From: an uncultured Clostridia bacterium
GTDB lineage: Bacteria; Bacillota; Clostridia; Christensenellales; Borkfalkiaceae
NCBI GenBank assembly: GCA_944354535.1
Contig: CALVPY010000016.1
Location: 1 to 50,147, forward strand
Reading direction: 5' to 3'
Length of the DNA stretch: 50,147 nt
Position 1 is the first letter of the stretch; each line of letters starts with the position of its first letter. Positions 37,421 to 43,807 of this stretch are shown piece after piece. The notes under the pieces are model-generated. The model was not told where the DNA came from. It saw nothing but the letters and a program-made list of their open reading frames with translations, and made no database searches. A program made the translations under genes and the position numbers.

Positions 37421-37484
37421 GAGTTACCGCGATTTTAACTTGCTCTATCTCCCACGCACCCGTCTGTCTTTCTAAAAACAATAA

Positions 37485-37543
37485 GCGCCAAGTATGGCGC
37501 AAATTGAGTGAGCCAGCGCAGGGAAACCCTGCTCGGCTCATTT
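37485..37543 (+). repeat. module B, copy 5
   Basis: Hairpin GCGCCA-AGTA-TGGCGC, linker AAATTGAGTG, then GAGCC/GGCTC outer pairs, AGC/TC internal loop, GCAGGG/CCCTGC inner pairs around AAA. 37421-37484 between core and this module shows nothing recognisable. At 37588-37604 a truncated A copy follows (identical to the first 17 bp of the one at glyS). Confidence 0.75.
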
Positions 37544-37626
37544 CATTTTAGAAACGATAAAGAGCAGTTTTTTTCTCAGCAACGACCATCGTTCACGCAT
37601 TTCTTTTACAAACAACCTCAAATATC

Positions 37627-37654
37627 AAGAGCCGAGGCGACTCGGCTCTTTTTT
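37627..37654 (+). terminator. terminator closing the glyS 3' region
   Basis: AAGAGCCGAG/CTCGGCTCTT stem with GCGA loop and TTTT. It is 365 nt after the glyS stop, so the repeats would be transcribed as a long 3' UTR or as a separate RNA. The same stem sequence is used at 39244. Confidence 0.8.
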
Positions 37655-37722
37655 GCTGCGCTCGGCGCGCAGGACAACGCAGGCGGAAAATGCACCCGTT
37701 TGTCATACTTTTTCGTGCAATT

Positions 37723-37740
37723 GTCATAATAATATATGAT
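37723..37740. promoter_or_regulatory. GTCATA-N6-TATGAT palindrome upstream of the glycosyltransferase promoter
   Basis: GTCATA (37723-37728), 6 bp, TATGAT (37735-37740), ending 17 bp before the -35 box. A further GTCATA half-site is at 37702-37707. Near-identical site at 40202-40219. Confidence 0.55.
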
Positions 37741-37757
37741 AATTTGCCCTCGTTTTG

Positions 37758-37786
37758 TTGACAAGGGCAGAAAAACCGCCTATACT
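37758..37786 (+). promoter_or_regulatory. sigma-A promoter of the glycosyltransferase gene
   Basis: TTGACA (37758-37763), 17-bp spacer, TATACT (37781-37786). Confidence 0.85.
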
Positions 37787-37849
37787 GTAAGGGAAGGCGG
37801 CCGCCACCCTTTTGCTCTCCACTCACCCCGCGGCCCGAACGGAGGACTC

Positions 37850-39238
37850 ATGCAGCCCATCGAACTCATCCTGATCTTATACGGCGCGGCGGCGCTTCTT
37901 GCCGCGCTTATGTATATCCCCAAACTCGTGCAGTTTTTGCACTGTTTTTGCCCGCCCGCAAAGCGGTATGCCCGCGAAAAGCGGCGCATCGCGCTCCTCA
38001 TCCCCGCCCGCGACGAGAGCCGCGTCATCGGCGATCTGTTCGACTCCATCCTGCGGCAGACGTATGACCGCGAAAACTTCGACGTCAACGTCATCGTGAA
38101 GCGCGCGGACGACCCTACCGTGGAGATGGCGAAAAAGCTCGGGTTCTCCGTCTTTGTCGTGCCCGAACAGACGTGCAAGGGCGCCGCGCTCGACGGGTTC
38201 TTCCAAAGCATCGGGAAAGAGCATTGGCAGGACTGCGCCGCCTACTGCATCGTGGATGCGGACGCCGTGCTCGCCCCCGACTATGTGGAACAGCTCAACA
38301 ACGCGCTCGATATGGACGCGCACATCTACCTCTCGCGCAAGCGCATCAAAAACTACCTGGGCGATAAAAAGAGCCGCAGCGTCTTCTGCAACTGCTCGGC
38401 GCTCAACTATCCGCTGCTCGACGACATGGGGAATTACTACCGCATGAAGAAGGGCGTTCCCCTCAATATGTGCGGGCAGGGCATGATGGTGCGTGCGGAC
38501 GCCATCCAAAAGATCGGCGGCTGGCCGTACCGCTCCCTCACCGAGGACTACGAGATGAAGATGGACAGCTTCCTGCAAGACTTCAAGTCCGTCTGCTACC
38601 CCTACGCCGTCATCTATACGGAAGAGGCCGTGGGGCACGGCGAAGCATGGCAGCGGCGGCTGCGCTGGGTGATGGGCTTCACGCAGTGCGACCACAAGTA
38701 TAAAAAGAGCGTGCAAAGGGCGATGCGCGAAAAGAAATACCCCTTCTTCGCGTGGTACGATACCTTCTTCGGCATCGTGCCGCCCGTCATCTTCATTGTG
38801 GCGACCATGCTCGCCTCGCTTGCGGGCCTTGTGCTCACCATCGTCTATGCCTCGATGGGGAGCATGCTTTGGGTGAAGGCGCTCCTGCTCCTTATGCTGA
38901 TGCCGCCCCTCCTTATGTATCTTTTCGACCTTTTGTACAACGCCCTGACGATGTACGTCTATCGCGACGCCTATGTCGTGCTCTCTAAGGGCGAAAAGGC
39001 GGCGACCCTGCTCTTTTCCCCCCTCTTCATGTTCGAGTACTTCCCCGTCTTCCTGCACGCGCACCTCTACCTTTTGACGGGAAAGAAGCTCGGGTGGGCG
39101 CACACGGCGCGGCTCACCTATAAGAAGGGCGCCGCCGCCGAAAAGGCGGAGCTGTTTTACCGCTCTGCGATCAAAAAGTTCTTTATCAGGCGCAAAAAAG
39201 AGACGCACGCCGAAGAGGACAACACCGTAAAAGAGTAA
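37850..39238 (+). CDS. membrane-bound family 2 glycosyltransferase
   Basis: 462 residues. One N-terminal membrane helix (about 3-25), a cytoplasmic GT-A domain with LLIPARDESRVIGDL, DxD-type metal site IVDADAVLAP, acceptor-side TEDYEMKM and the processive-type QRRLRW motif, then about four C-terminal helices (from about 305). This is the BcsA/IcaA-like layout of enzymes that build and extrude a polysaccharide or modify lipid carriers. ATG 37850 has GGAGG 4 nt upstream. Own promoter, shared palindrome upstream, and own terminator. Product not predictable. Confidence 0.92.
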   Translation: MQPIELILILYGAAALLAALMYIPKLVQFLHCFCPPAKRYAREKRRIALLIPARDESRVIGDLFDSILRQTYDRENFDVNVIVKRADDPTVEMAKKLGFSVFVVPEQTCKGAALDGFFQSIGKEHWQDCAAYCIVDADAVLAPDYVEQLNNALDMDAHIYLSRKRIKNYLGDKKSRSVFCNCSALNYPLLDDMGNYYRMKKGVPLNMCGQGMMVRADAIQKIGGWPYRSLTEDYEMKMDSFLQDFKSVCYPYAVIYTEEAVGHGEAWQRRLRWVMGFTQCDHKYKKSVQRAMREKKYPFFAWYDTFFGIVPPVIFIVATMLASLAGLVLTIVYASMGSMLWVKALLLLMLMPPLLMYLFDLLYNALTMYVYRDAYVVLSKGEKAATLLFSPLFMFEYFPVFLHAHLYLLTGKKLGWAHTARLTYKKGAAAEKAELFYRSAIKKFFIRRKKETHAEEDNTVKE

Positions 39239-39243
39239 AAGAT

Positions 39244-39272
39244 AAGAGCCGAGTTCTCTCGGCTCTTTTTTT
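39244..39272 (+). terminator. terminator of the glycosyltransferase gene
   Basis: AAGAGCCGAG/CTCGGCTCTT with TTCT loop and seven T. Confidence 0.9.
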
Positions 39273-39300
39273 GCACGTTTTTGACTGCGGAGGAGCGCTT

Positions 39301-40116
39301 TCAGGCGCCCTCCCGCCGTTTTCTTCTGTCGGGCAGATATTCGAGCCCGACCCCGTACGCCTCTTCATAGCACGTTTTCCACGCTTCTTCCGCGCCCGCT
39401 TTCAGCGCCCTCATCTTCTCCTTGCGGGGGAGCGCTTCATCGGCATAGACGGCGGGAAGGATGTGGATGACGAGCCGCCGCATATGCCCGAACTTATCCT
39501 TTTTGAAGGTGAAAAAGACGGGCAGCACGGGAACGTTGCTCCTGACGGCGTAATAGAAGGCGCCCTCTTTCATGGGGCGGGGCTTCTGATAGTTGACCCA
39601 CATCGCCTGCTCCGCATAAAAGTTGACGATCTTGCCCGCTTTTAAGAGGCGGTCGACCTCGCGGTTGAAATTGCGCATGGCGGTAAGGTTATTGCTCAAG
39701 GGCAGCATCCCGCCGCGGCGGATAAAGGCGCCCCCGAGCCCCTTCTTGTTGTTTTCCGCGCCCATCGTGTGGAAGGAGCGGAAATACCCCACCGCCTGCC
39801 GCACGAAGAGGGTATCGAGAAAGGCGATGTGGTTGGAGACGCACACCGCGCCGCTCTTTCCGATGGCTTTGAGATTTTCCCTGCCCACCACCTTGCAGCC
39901 GTAGGCGACTTTGAGGACGAGGGGCGCAAGCGCCGCCATCCCGACGCGCAGCAAAAAGGTGCCGATGCGGCGGTCTTTGCCCGTGTAGTCGAAATGCTCG
40001 CCGGGATCTTCCCAATTGTTCCCGAAGGGGATATAGTTATAGTCGAAGCGGCGATAGCTTTCGAGCGTCCGCTGGATACCCTCCCGCTTTTCCGATTTGC
40101 TGCGTTTTTCCTTCAT
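39301..40116 (-). CDS. PlsC-like 1-acyl-sn-glycerol-3-phosphate acyltransferase
   Basis: 271 residues. Acyltransferase motif NHIAFLD (the NHX4D catalytic pair, His about 96), then a second block GGMLPLSNN and a third FYAEQAMW, with one hydrophobic segment before the motif. Member of the LPLAT family that adds the second acyl chain of phosphatidate, or a related lipid. Two earlier in-frame starts exist, but the promoter -10 box (TATAATG) overlaps the ATG at 40158, so translation must begin later: ATG 40116 with GGGG 5 nt upstream. Confidence 0.88.
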   Translation of the reverse strand: MKEKRSKSEKREGIQRTLESYRRFDYNYIPFGNNWEDPGEHFDYTGKDRRIGTFLLRVGMAALAPLVLKVAYGCKVVGRENLKAIGKSGAVCVSNHIAFLDTLFVRQAVGYFRSFHTMGAENNKKGLGGAFIRRGGMLPLSNNLTAMRNFNREVDRLLKAGKIVNFYAEQAMWVNYQKPRPMKEGAFYYAVRSNVPVLPVFFTFKKDKFGHMRRLVIHILPAVYADEALPRKEKMRALKAGAEEAWKTCYEEAYGVGLEYLPDRRKRREGA

Positions 40117-40156
40117 AGCTTCCCCGAAAGAACGGGCCGCGCCCGCGTTTTCTTCC

Positions 40157-40185
40157 ATTATAGCCGCAAGACGGAGCAAAGTCAA
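40157..40185 (-). promoter_or_regulatory. sigma-A promoter of the acyltransferase gene
   Basis: TTGACT (40180-40185), 17-bp spacer, TATAAT (40157-40162) on the minus strand. Confidence 0.85.
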
Positions 40186-40201
40186 TCAAACGGGCGAATT
40201 T

Positions 40202-40219
40202 GTCATAAAAATATATGAC
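40202..40219. promoter_or_regulatory. GTCATA-N6-TATGAC palindrome between acyltransferase and PHP genes
   Basis: GTCATA (40202-40207), AAAATA, TATGAC (40214-40219), 16 bp upstream of the acyltransferase -35. Another GTCATA at 40227-40232. Matches 37723-37740 including flanking TTG and the AT spacer. Confidence 0.55.
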
Positions 40220-40255
40220 TTTTGCTGTCATATCGGAGCCGGGCGGCGGGCGCGC

Positions 40256-40284
40256 TTGCCTTTTTTGCCCGAATGTGGTATCAT
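40256..40284 (+). promoter_or_regulatory. promoter of the PHP gene, giving a predicted leaderless mRNA
   Basis: TTGCCT (40256-40261), 17-bp spacer, TATCAT (40279-40284). The start codon is at 40292, about where transcription should begin. Confidence 0.65.
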
Positions 40285-40291
40285 ATGAAAT

Positions 40292-41116
40292 ATGCTGACC
40301 GATATCCACACCCATTCCGCCTTTTCCCCCGACGGCATCTCTCCCCTCGAAGAGATGGTCGAGCGGGCGCATGAAAAGGGCCTCAAATACTTCGGCGTTT
40401 CCGAACACTTCGACTTTGACTATGCCGCCTGCGGGCTCGAGCTCAACGGCGAACATCCCCCGCTCATCGGCGGAGAGGAGTACTTTGCCGCCGCCCGCGC
40501 CCTGCAAGAGGAATACGCGGGCAAGGGGATGCGCCTTCTCGTGGGCGGGGAGTACGGCTTCTGCCCCGACAAGGGCTGCTGCGAGCGCTATCTCGCCCTC
40601 ACGGAGCGCAAAAAGCCCGATTTTATCGTCAACAGCGTACACGTCGTCAACGGCGGCGACTGCTATTTTGCCGGCTACTTTGCGGGAAAGGCGCGGGAAG
40701 ACGTCTATCGGGCGTATCTGGAACACATCCGAATGAGCCTCGACGCGCCCTACCCCTACGACATCGTGGCGCACATCGGCTATGTGAGCCGCAACGCCCC
40801 CTATGAAAACAAACTGCTGCGCTACGACGACTTCCCCGCCCTCTTTGACGACATCCTGAAAACCATCGTCGGGAAGGGGAAAATTCTCGAGGTCAACTCC
40901 TCGACGCGCGGCGCGGGAACGCCCTTCTTTCCCGAACGGAGCATCCTAGCCCGCTACTTCGAGCTGGGCGGAAGGCGTGTCTCCTTCGGTTCGGACGCGC
41001 ACGACACAAGCCGCATCGCCGAAGGACGGGAGAGGGCGGTTTCCGCTCTCAAAGAGCTGGGCTTTTCCGCCCTCACCATCCCCGACTGCGGGGAATACAA
41101 GGAAATTTTATTATAA
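40292..41116 (+). CDS. histidinol-phosphatase-like PHP-domain phosphoesterase
   Basis: 274 residues. PHP metal motifs in order: DIHTHSAFSPDG (residues 4-15), GVSEHFD, GGEYGF, NSVHVVNGG, DIVAHIGY, and C-terminal FGSDAHD. This matches the HisJ/HisK type of histidinol-phosphatase, though many such proteins in Firmicutes act on other phosphate esters; no his genes are nearby. The start is fixed by DIHTHS and there is no Shine-Dalgarno; the promoter places the first nucleotide at or next to the ATG. Confidence 0.9.
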   Translation: MLTDIHTHSAFSPDGISPLEEMVERAHEKGLKYFGVSEHFDFDYAACGLELNGEHPPLIGGEEYFAAARALQEEYAGKGMRLLVGGEYGFCPDKGCCERYLALTERKKPDFIVNSVHVVNGGDCYFAGYFAGKAREDVYRAYLEHIRMSLDAPYPYDIVAHIGYVSRNAPYENKLLRYDDFPALFDDILKTIVGKGKILEVNSSTRGAGTPFFPERSILARYFELGGRRVSFGSDAHDTSRIAEGRERAVSALKELGFSALTIPDCGEYKEILL

Positions 41117-41121
41117 AGAGC

Positions 41122-41160
41122 GCGCCGCGCCCGCCCCCTGCAAGGGGGCGGGCGCGGCGC
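41122..41160. terminator. hairpin between the convergent PHP and ksgA genes
   Basis: Perfect 17-pair GC-rich stem with TGCAA loop. On the minus strand it is followed by GCTCTTTAT. It can serve both genes. Confidence 0.7.
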
Positions 41161-41175
41161 TATAAACCATTTCTG

Positions 41176-42015
41176 CTATTTTACAAGCCCTTTTTCAAAG
41201 AGCAGGTCGGAAAGCTTCCCGAGCTCTGTGGGCGAGAGCGTTTCCCCCCGCGCGCCTTCGGAAACGGCGGCTTCCGCCAAAATGCCCTTCGCCGCCTCGC
41301 GTGAAAGGCGGAACACGGCGATGAGGTTGTTTTCGAGCGTCTTCCTGCGGCTCAGAAAGGCGGCGCGCACCGTCTCGCGGAATGCCTTTTCGCTTTGTAC
41401 CGCAAAGCCTCCCGCCGTAAAGTCGGCGTGCACGACGGCGGAATCGACATTGGGGCGGGGCGTAAAGAGGGTGCGCGGCACTTTGCGCGTGATGCGGCAC
41501 TCCCCTCTTCGGGCGATGGCGGCTGTCACCGCGCCGTAGTCCTCCGTCCCCTCCGCGGCGCAGAAGCGGCGGGCGACTTCTTCCTGCACCATCACGGTGA
41601 AGGAGAGGCAGTTTTCCCCCTCCTCGACAAAGCGCATGACGATGGGCGTCGTCACATAGTAAGGGAGGTTTGCAACGACGCGGTACTTCCCGAGCTCCCT
41701 TTCGAGCGCGGGAAGGGAGCACTTTGCAAAGTCCTGAAAGCGCACTTCGGTGTTTTCGCAGCCCGAGAGCGTCTCCGAAAGGACGGGCTGTAAGCTCCTG
41801 TCGATCTCGAAGGAGACAACGCGCTTTGCTTGTTCGGAAAGGGCGCGCGTGAGCGCCCCCGCGCCCGTGCCGATCTCGAGGACGGTGGTGTTTTCGTCGA
41901 CGCCCGCATCCGAGACGATGGCGCGGAGCAGATTTGTATCGGTGAGGAAGTTCTGCCCGAACTGTTTTTTGAAGGAGAAGCCGTGCTTTTGGAGCACGGA
42001 GCGGAGATCATCCAT
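41176..42015 (-). CDS. rsmA: 16S rRNA (adenine1518/1519-N6)-dimethyltransferase
   Basis: 279 residues, also known as KsgA. FGQNFLTD N-terminal motif, SAM site VLEIGTGAGALTRAL, acidic EIDRSL, catalytic NLPYYVTTP, and the C-terminal helical domain. Dimethylates two adjacent adenines near the 3' end of 16S rRNA. ATG 42015 with GAGGA 5-6 nt upstream. Downstream of metG-tatD-radical SAM as in the B. subtilis metS-yabD-ksgA region, but separated from them by about 410 nt of repeats and a terminator. Confidence 0.96.
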   Translation of the reverse strand: MDDLRSVLQKHGFSFKKQFGQNFLTDTNLLRAIVSDAGVDENTTVLEIGTGAGALTRALSEQAKRVVSFEIDRSLQPVLSETLSGCENTEVRFQDFAKCSLPALERELGKYRVVANLPYYVTTPIVMRFVEEGENCLSFTVMVQEEVARRFCAAEGTEDYGAVTAAIARRGECRITRKVPRTLFTPRPNVDSAVVHADFTAGGFAVQSEKAFRETVRAAFLSRRKTLENNLIAVFRLSREAAKGILAEAAVSEGARGETLSPTELGKLSDLLFEKGLVK

Positions 42016-42089
42016 AATTTTCCTCGCATGACGGGCGAAGTTCTGCCCATGCTGTTGTTGCAGGGAAGACCTGCCTTACCAAAGAACAA

Positions 42090-42131
42090 GAGGGGCGGAA
42101 GGATCGCGCAAATACGGTCTTTCCGCCCCTC
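42090..42131 (-). terminator. terminator of the metG-tatD-radical SAM operon
   Basis: 11-pair stem GAGGGGCGGAA/TTCCGCCCCTC (42090-42100 with 42121-42131) with a 20-nt loop, followed on the minus strand by TTGTTCTTT. It is about 300 nt after the radical SAM stop, beyond the repeats. Confidence 0.65.
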
Positions 42132-42153
42132 CGACGTTATTTTTCGTCGACCG

Positions 42154-42236
42154 TTTCTTGTCAGTTCAAGAAATGATCTCCGAGTTATTTGTTATTTATC
42201 ATGTTCCGCACATACAGCGGGTTGATATTTGCTTCC
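42154..42236 (-). pseudogene. duplicated 3' end of the radical SAM gene with its own partial A hairpin
   Basis: From the stop TAA at 42187-42185 the minus strand reads INPLYVRNMINNK, clearly related to the real C-terminus GIPLYVRKMIHNG encoded at 42428-42466. The 35 bp covering stop codon and hairpin (42154-42188) are identical to those next to the real stop (42396-42430). A remnant, not a gene. Confidence 0.7.
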
Positions 42237-42300
42237 AAAATCACTCTGCAAGCAAGGTTGCCTTGCGCAGCAGGCCCCAATTAGTACCCGCAGGGCATAC
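42237..42300 (-). repeat. module B, copy 3
   Basis: Nearly identical to copy 2 (13368): outer CTGC/GCAG, loop TGC/TT, inner GCAAGG/CCTTGC. It differs at the linker side, where an extra hairpin GTA-TG-CCC-TGC-GGG-TAC precedes TAATTGGGG. Confidence 0.75.
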
Positions 42301-42301
42301 A

Positions 42302-42382
42302 CGCATACCTGCGGCTCACCGAGGTGAATGCGCGGGCGCTTCCATTGTTGCCATCTGCCCGCGCAGAGGGCGAGCAGCCCTC
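42302..42382. repeat. module C core, copy 2
   Basis: Same as 13416-13497 with few changes: clamp CGCAT/ATGCG, ATTGTT-containing stem GCGCGGGC/GCCCGCGC, and GAGGGC/GCCCTC. Confidence 0.7.
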
Positions 42383-42386
42383 AAAT

Positions 42387-42425
42387 CGGAAGATTTTTTC
42401 TTGTCAGTTCAAGAAATGATCTCCG
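42387..42425 (-). repeat. module A hairpin 2 nt after the radical SAM stop codon
   Basis: Arms 42387-42403 and 42410-42425, loop TCAGTT on the plus strand, one bulge, one T-T mismatch. Same loop as the gyrB and alaS copies. Confidence 0.75.
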
Positions 42426-42427
42426 AG

Positions 42428-43024
42428 TTATCCGTTGTGGATCATTTTTCTGACGTATAAAGGGATGCCCTCGCGGTCGGCAAGCTCTTTGCACCTTTCG
42501 ACGCACTCCTTCCCGATGCAGTCAACGACGGAAAAGCGGCAGCAAACGCCGCTCTTTTTGCAGTCGCGGGCAAAGGAGAGGAGCCCCTCGAAGGCGACGT
42601 CGGGGAAGACGGGGCGGCAGAGGCGGTCGTACATCATCTTATCGGGCGCGTTCAGCGAGATATTGACAAGGTCGATGGCGCCCGCGAGCTGAGGCGTGAT
42701 GTCCCGCCCGTGGATGAGGCTGCCGTGGCCGTTGGTATTCAGGCGCGTCTTCCCGCCCCGCTGCTTGACATAAGCGGCGATCGCAAGCATTTCATCGAGG
42801 CGGTAGGTGGGTTCGCCGTAGCCGCAGAAGACGATCTCCTCGTACTGCGTAGGATCGCCGATCTCCTTCACGACGTCCTCGACGGAGGGCTCGCTGTCCA
42901 GCCAGAGCGAATAGCCCTCGTACTGCGCGCTCTGATCGCGCACGCAGAAGGTGCAACGGTTGGAGCAGCGGTTGGTGAGGTTGATATACAGATTGTTTCC
43001 GATCTTGTAGGTAAAGGTATTCAT
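42428..43024 (-). CDS. TatD-associated radical SAM protein
   Basis: 198 residues. Radical SAM cluster motif CSNRCTFCVR (CxxxCxxC, residues 20-27), GGE-like VFCGYGEPTYRLDE and SLNAPDKMMYDRLCRP. Matches the small radical SAM family found next to tatD in Clostridia, related to the MoaA/NrdG-activase fold; its substrate is not established. Start 43024 has no clear Shine-Dalgarno. It begins 18 nt after the tatD stop, so operon partner of tatD and metG. Its last 13 codons have a diverged duplicate downstream. Confidence 0.88.
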   Translation of the reverse strand: MNTFTYKIGNNLYINLTNRCSNRCTFCVRDQSAQYEGYSLWLDSEPSVEDVVKEIGDPTQYEEIVFCGYGEPTYRLDEMLAIAAYVKQRGGKTRLNTNGHGSLIHGRDITPQLAGAIDLVNISLNAPDKMMYDRLCRPVFPDVAFEGLLSFARDCKKSGVCCRFSVVDCIGKECVERCKELADREGIPLYVRKMIHNG

Positions 43025-43042
43025 CTTATGTCTTGGCGCAAA

Positions 43043-43807
43043 TCAGCTTTCCGCAAGTTTATAAAAGAGCGTCTCCGCATTGCGGCGGACGACCGCTTTG
43101 ATGCGCTCCCCGTCCGCACCCCGCACCTCGGCGAGCCGCCTCACAATGACGGGGATATTGGCGGGCGAATTCTTCTCCCCGCGGAAGGGGGAAAGATAGG
43201 GCGAGTCCGTCTCGGTGAGAAGCCGCTCTTCGGGGCAGGCAGCGGCGCTCTCCGCAACGCGGCGGCCGTTTTTGAAGCACACCGTGCCGCCGAAGGAAAA
43301 ATACGCGCCGAGGGCGGCAAATTCCCCCATCATCTCCTTCCCGTGCGAGTAGCAGTGCATCAGAAAGCCGTGTTTTAGAAGGGAGGCGTGCTCTTTTAAG
43401 AGGGCGAGCATATCCGCCGCGCAGTCGCGCGAGTGGAGCTGCACGGGCAGGGAAAGGCTGTCGGCAAGCTCAAGCTGCGCCAAAAAGGCCGCCTTCTGCG
43501 CCGCTTTATCGGTATTTTCGTAGTGATAGTCGAGCCCGATCTCCCCCACCCCCACGCACTTCGGATGGCGGGCGAGCGCTTCTATCTCTTTGAGCCAACC
43601 GCGGGATAAGTTTTCAAGCTCCGAAGGGTGCACGCCCGCCGTAAAGTAAGCGCCCTCATGGCTTTCGGCAAATTCTTTATGCCATGCGGAGTGAGCGACG
43701 GTATCCCCCGCCAAAATGACGGTCGAAACGCCCGCCGCACGGATGCGCTCCCATTCCTCGGGGAAGGAATACCCCTCGCCCGCAAAGTGCGCGTGAACGT
43801 CGATCAT
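43043..43807 (-). CDS. tatD: TatD-family metal-dependent deoxyribonuclease
   Basis: 254 residues. Amidohydrolase-fold metal ligands: MIDVHAHF (HxH), VGEIGLDYHY (Glu), QLHSRDC, MHCYSH and the late TETDSPYLSPFRG Asp. TatD/YabD enzymes are 3'-5' exonucleases on DNA or RNA. Start overlaps the metG stop as ATGA (43804-43807), so it is coupled to metG, a pairing conserved in Firmicutes. Confidence 0.95.
   Translation of the reverse strand: MIDVHAHFAGEGYSFPEEWERIRAAGVSTVILAGDTVAHSAWHKEFAESHEGAYFTAGVHPSELENLSRGWLKEIEALARHPKCVGVGEIGLDYHYENTDKAAQKAAFLAQLELADSLSLPVQLHSRDCAADMLALLKEHASLLKHGFLMHCYSHGKEMMGEFAALGAYFSFGGTVCFKNGRRVAESAAACPEERLLTETDSPYLSPFRGEKNSPANIPVIVRRLAEVRGADGERIKAVVRRNAETLFYKLAES

Noticed and set aside
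37736-37849. 38-codon upstream extension of the glycosyltransferase frame
   Set aside because: It contains the promoter and would remove the good Shine-Dalgarno at 37841.
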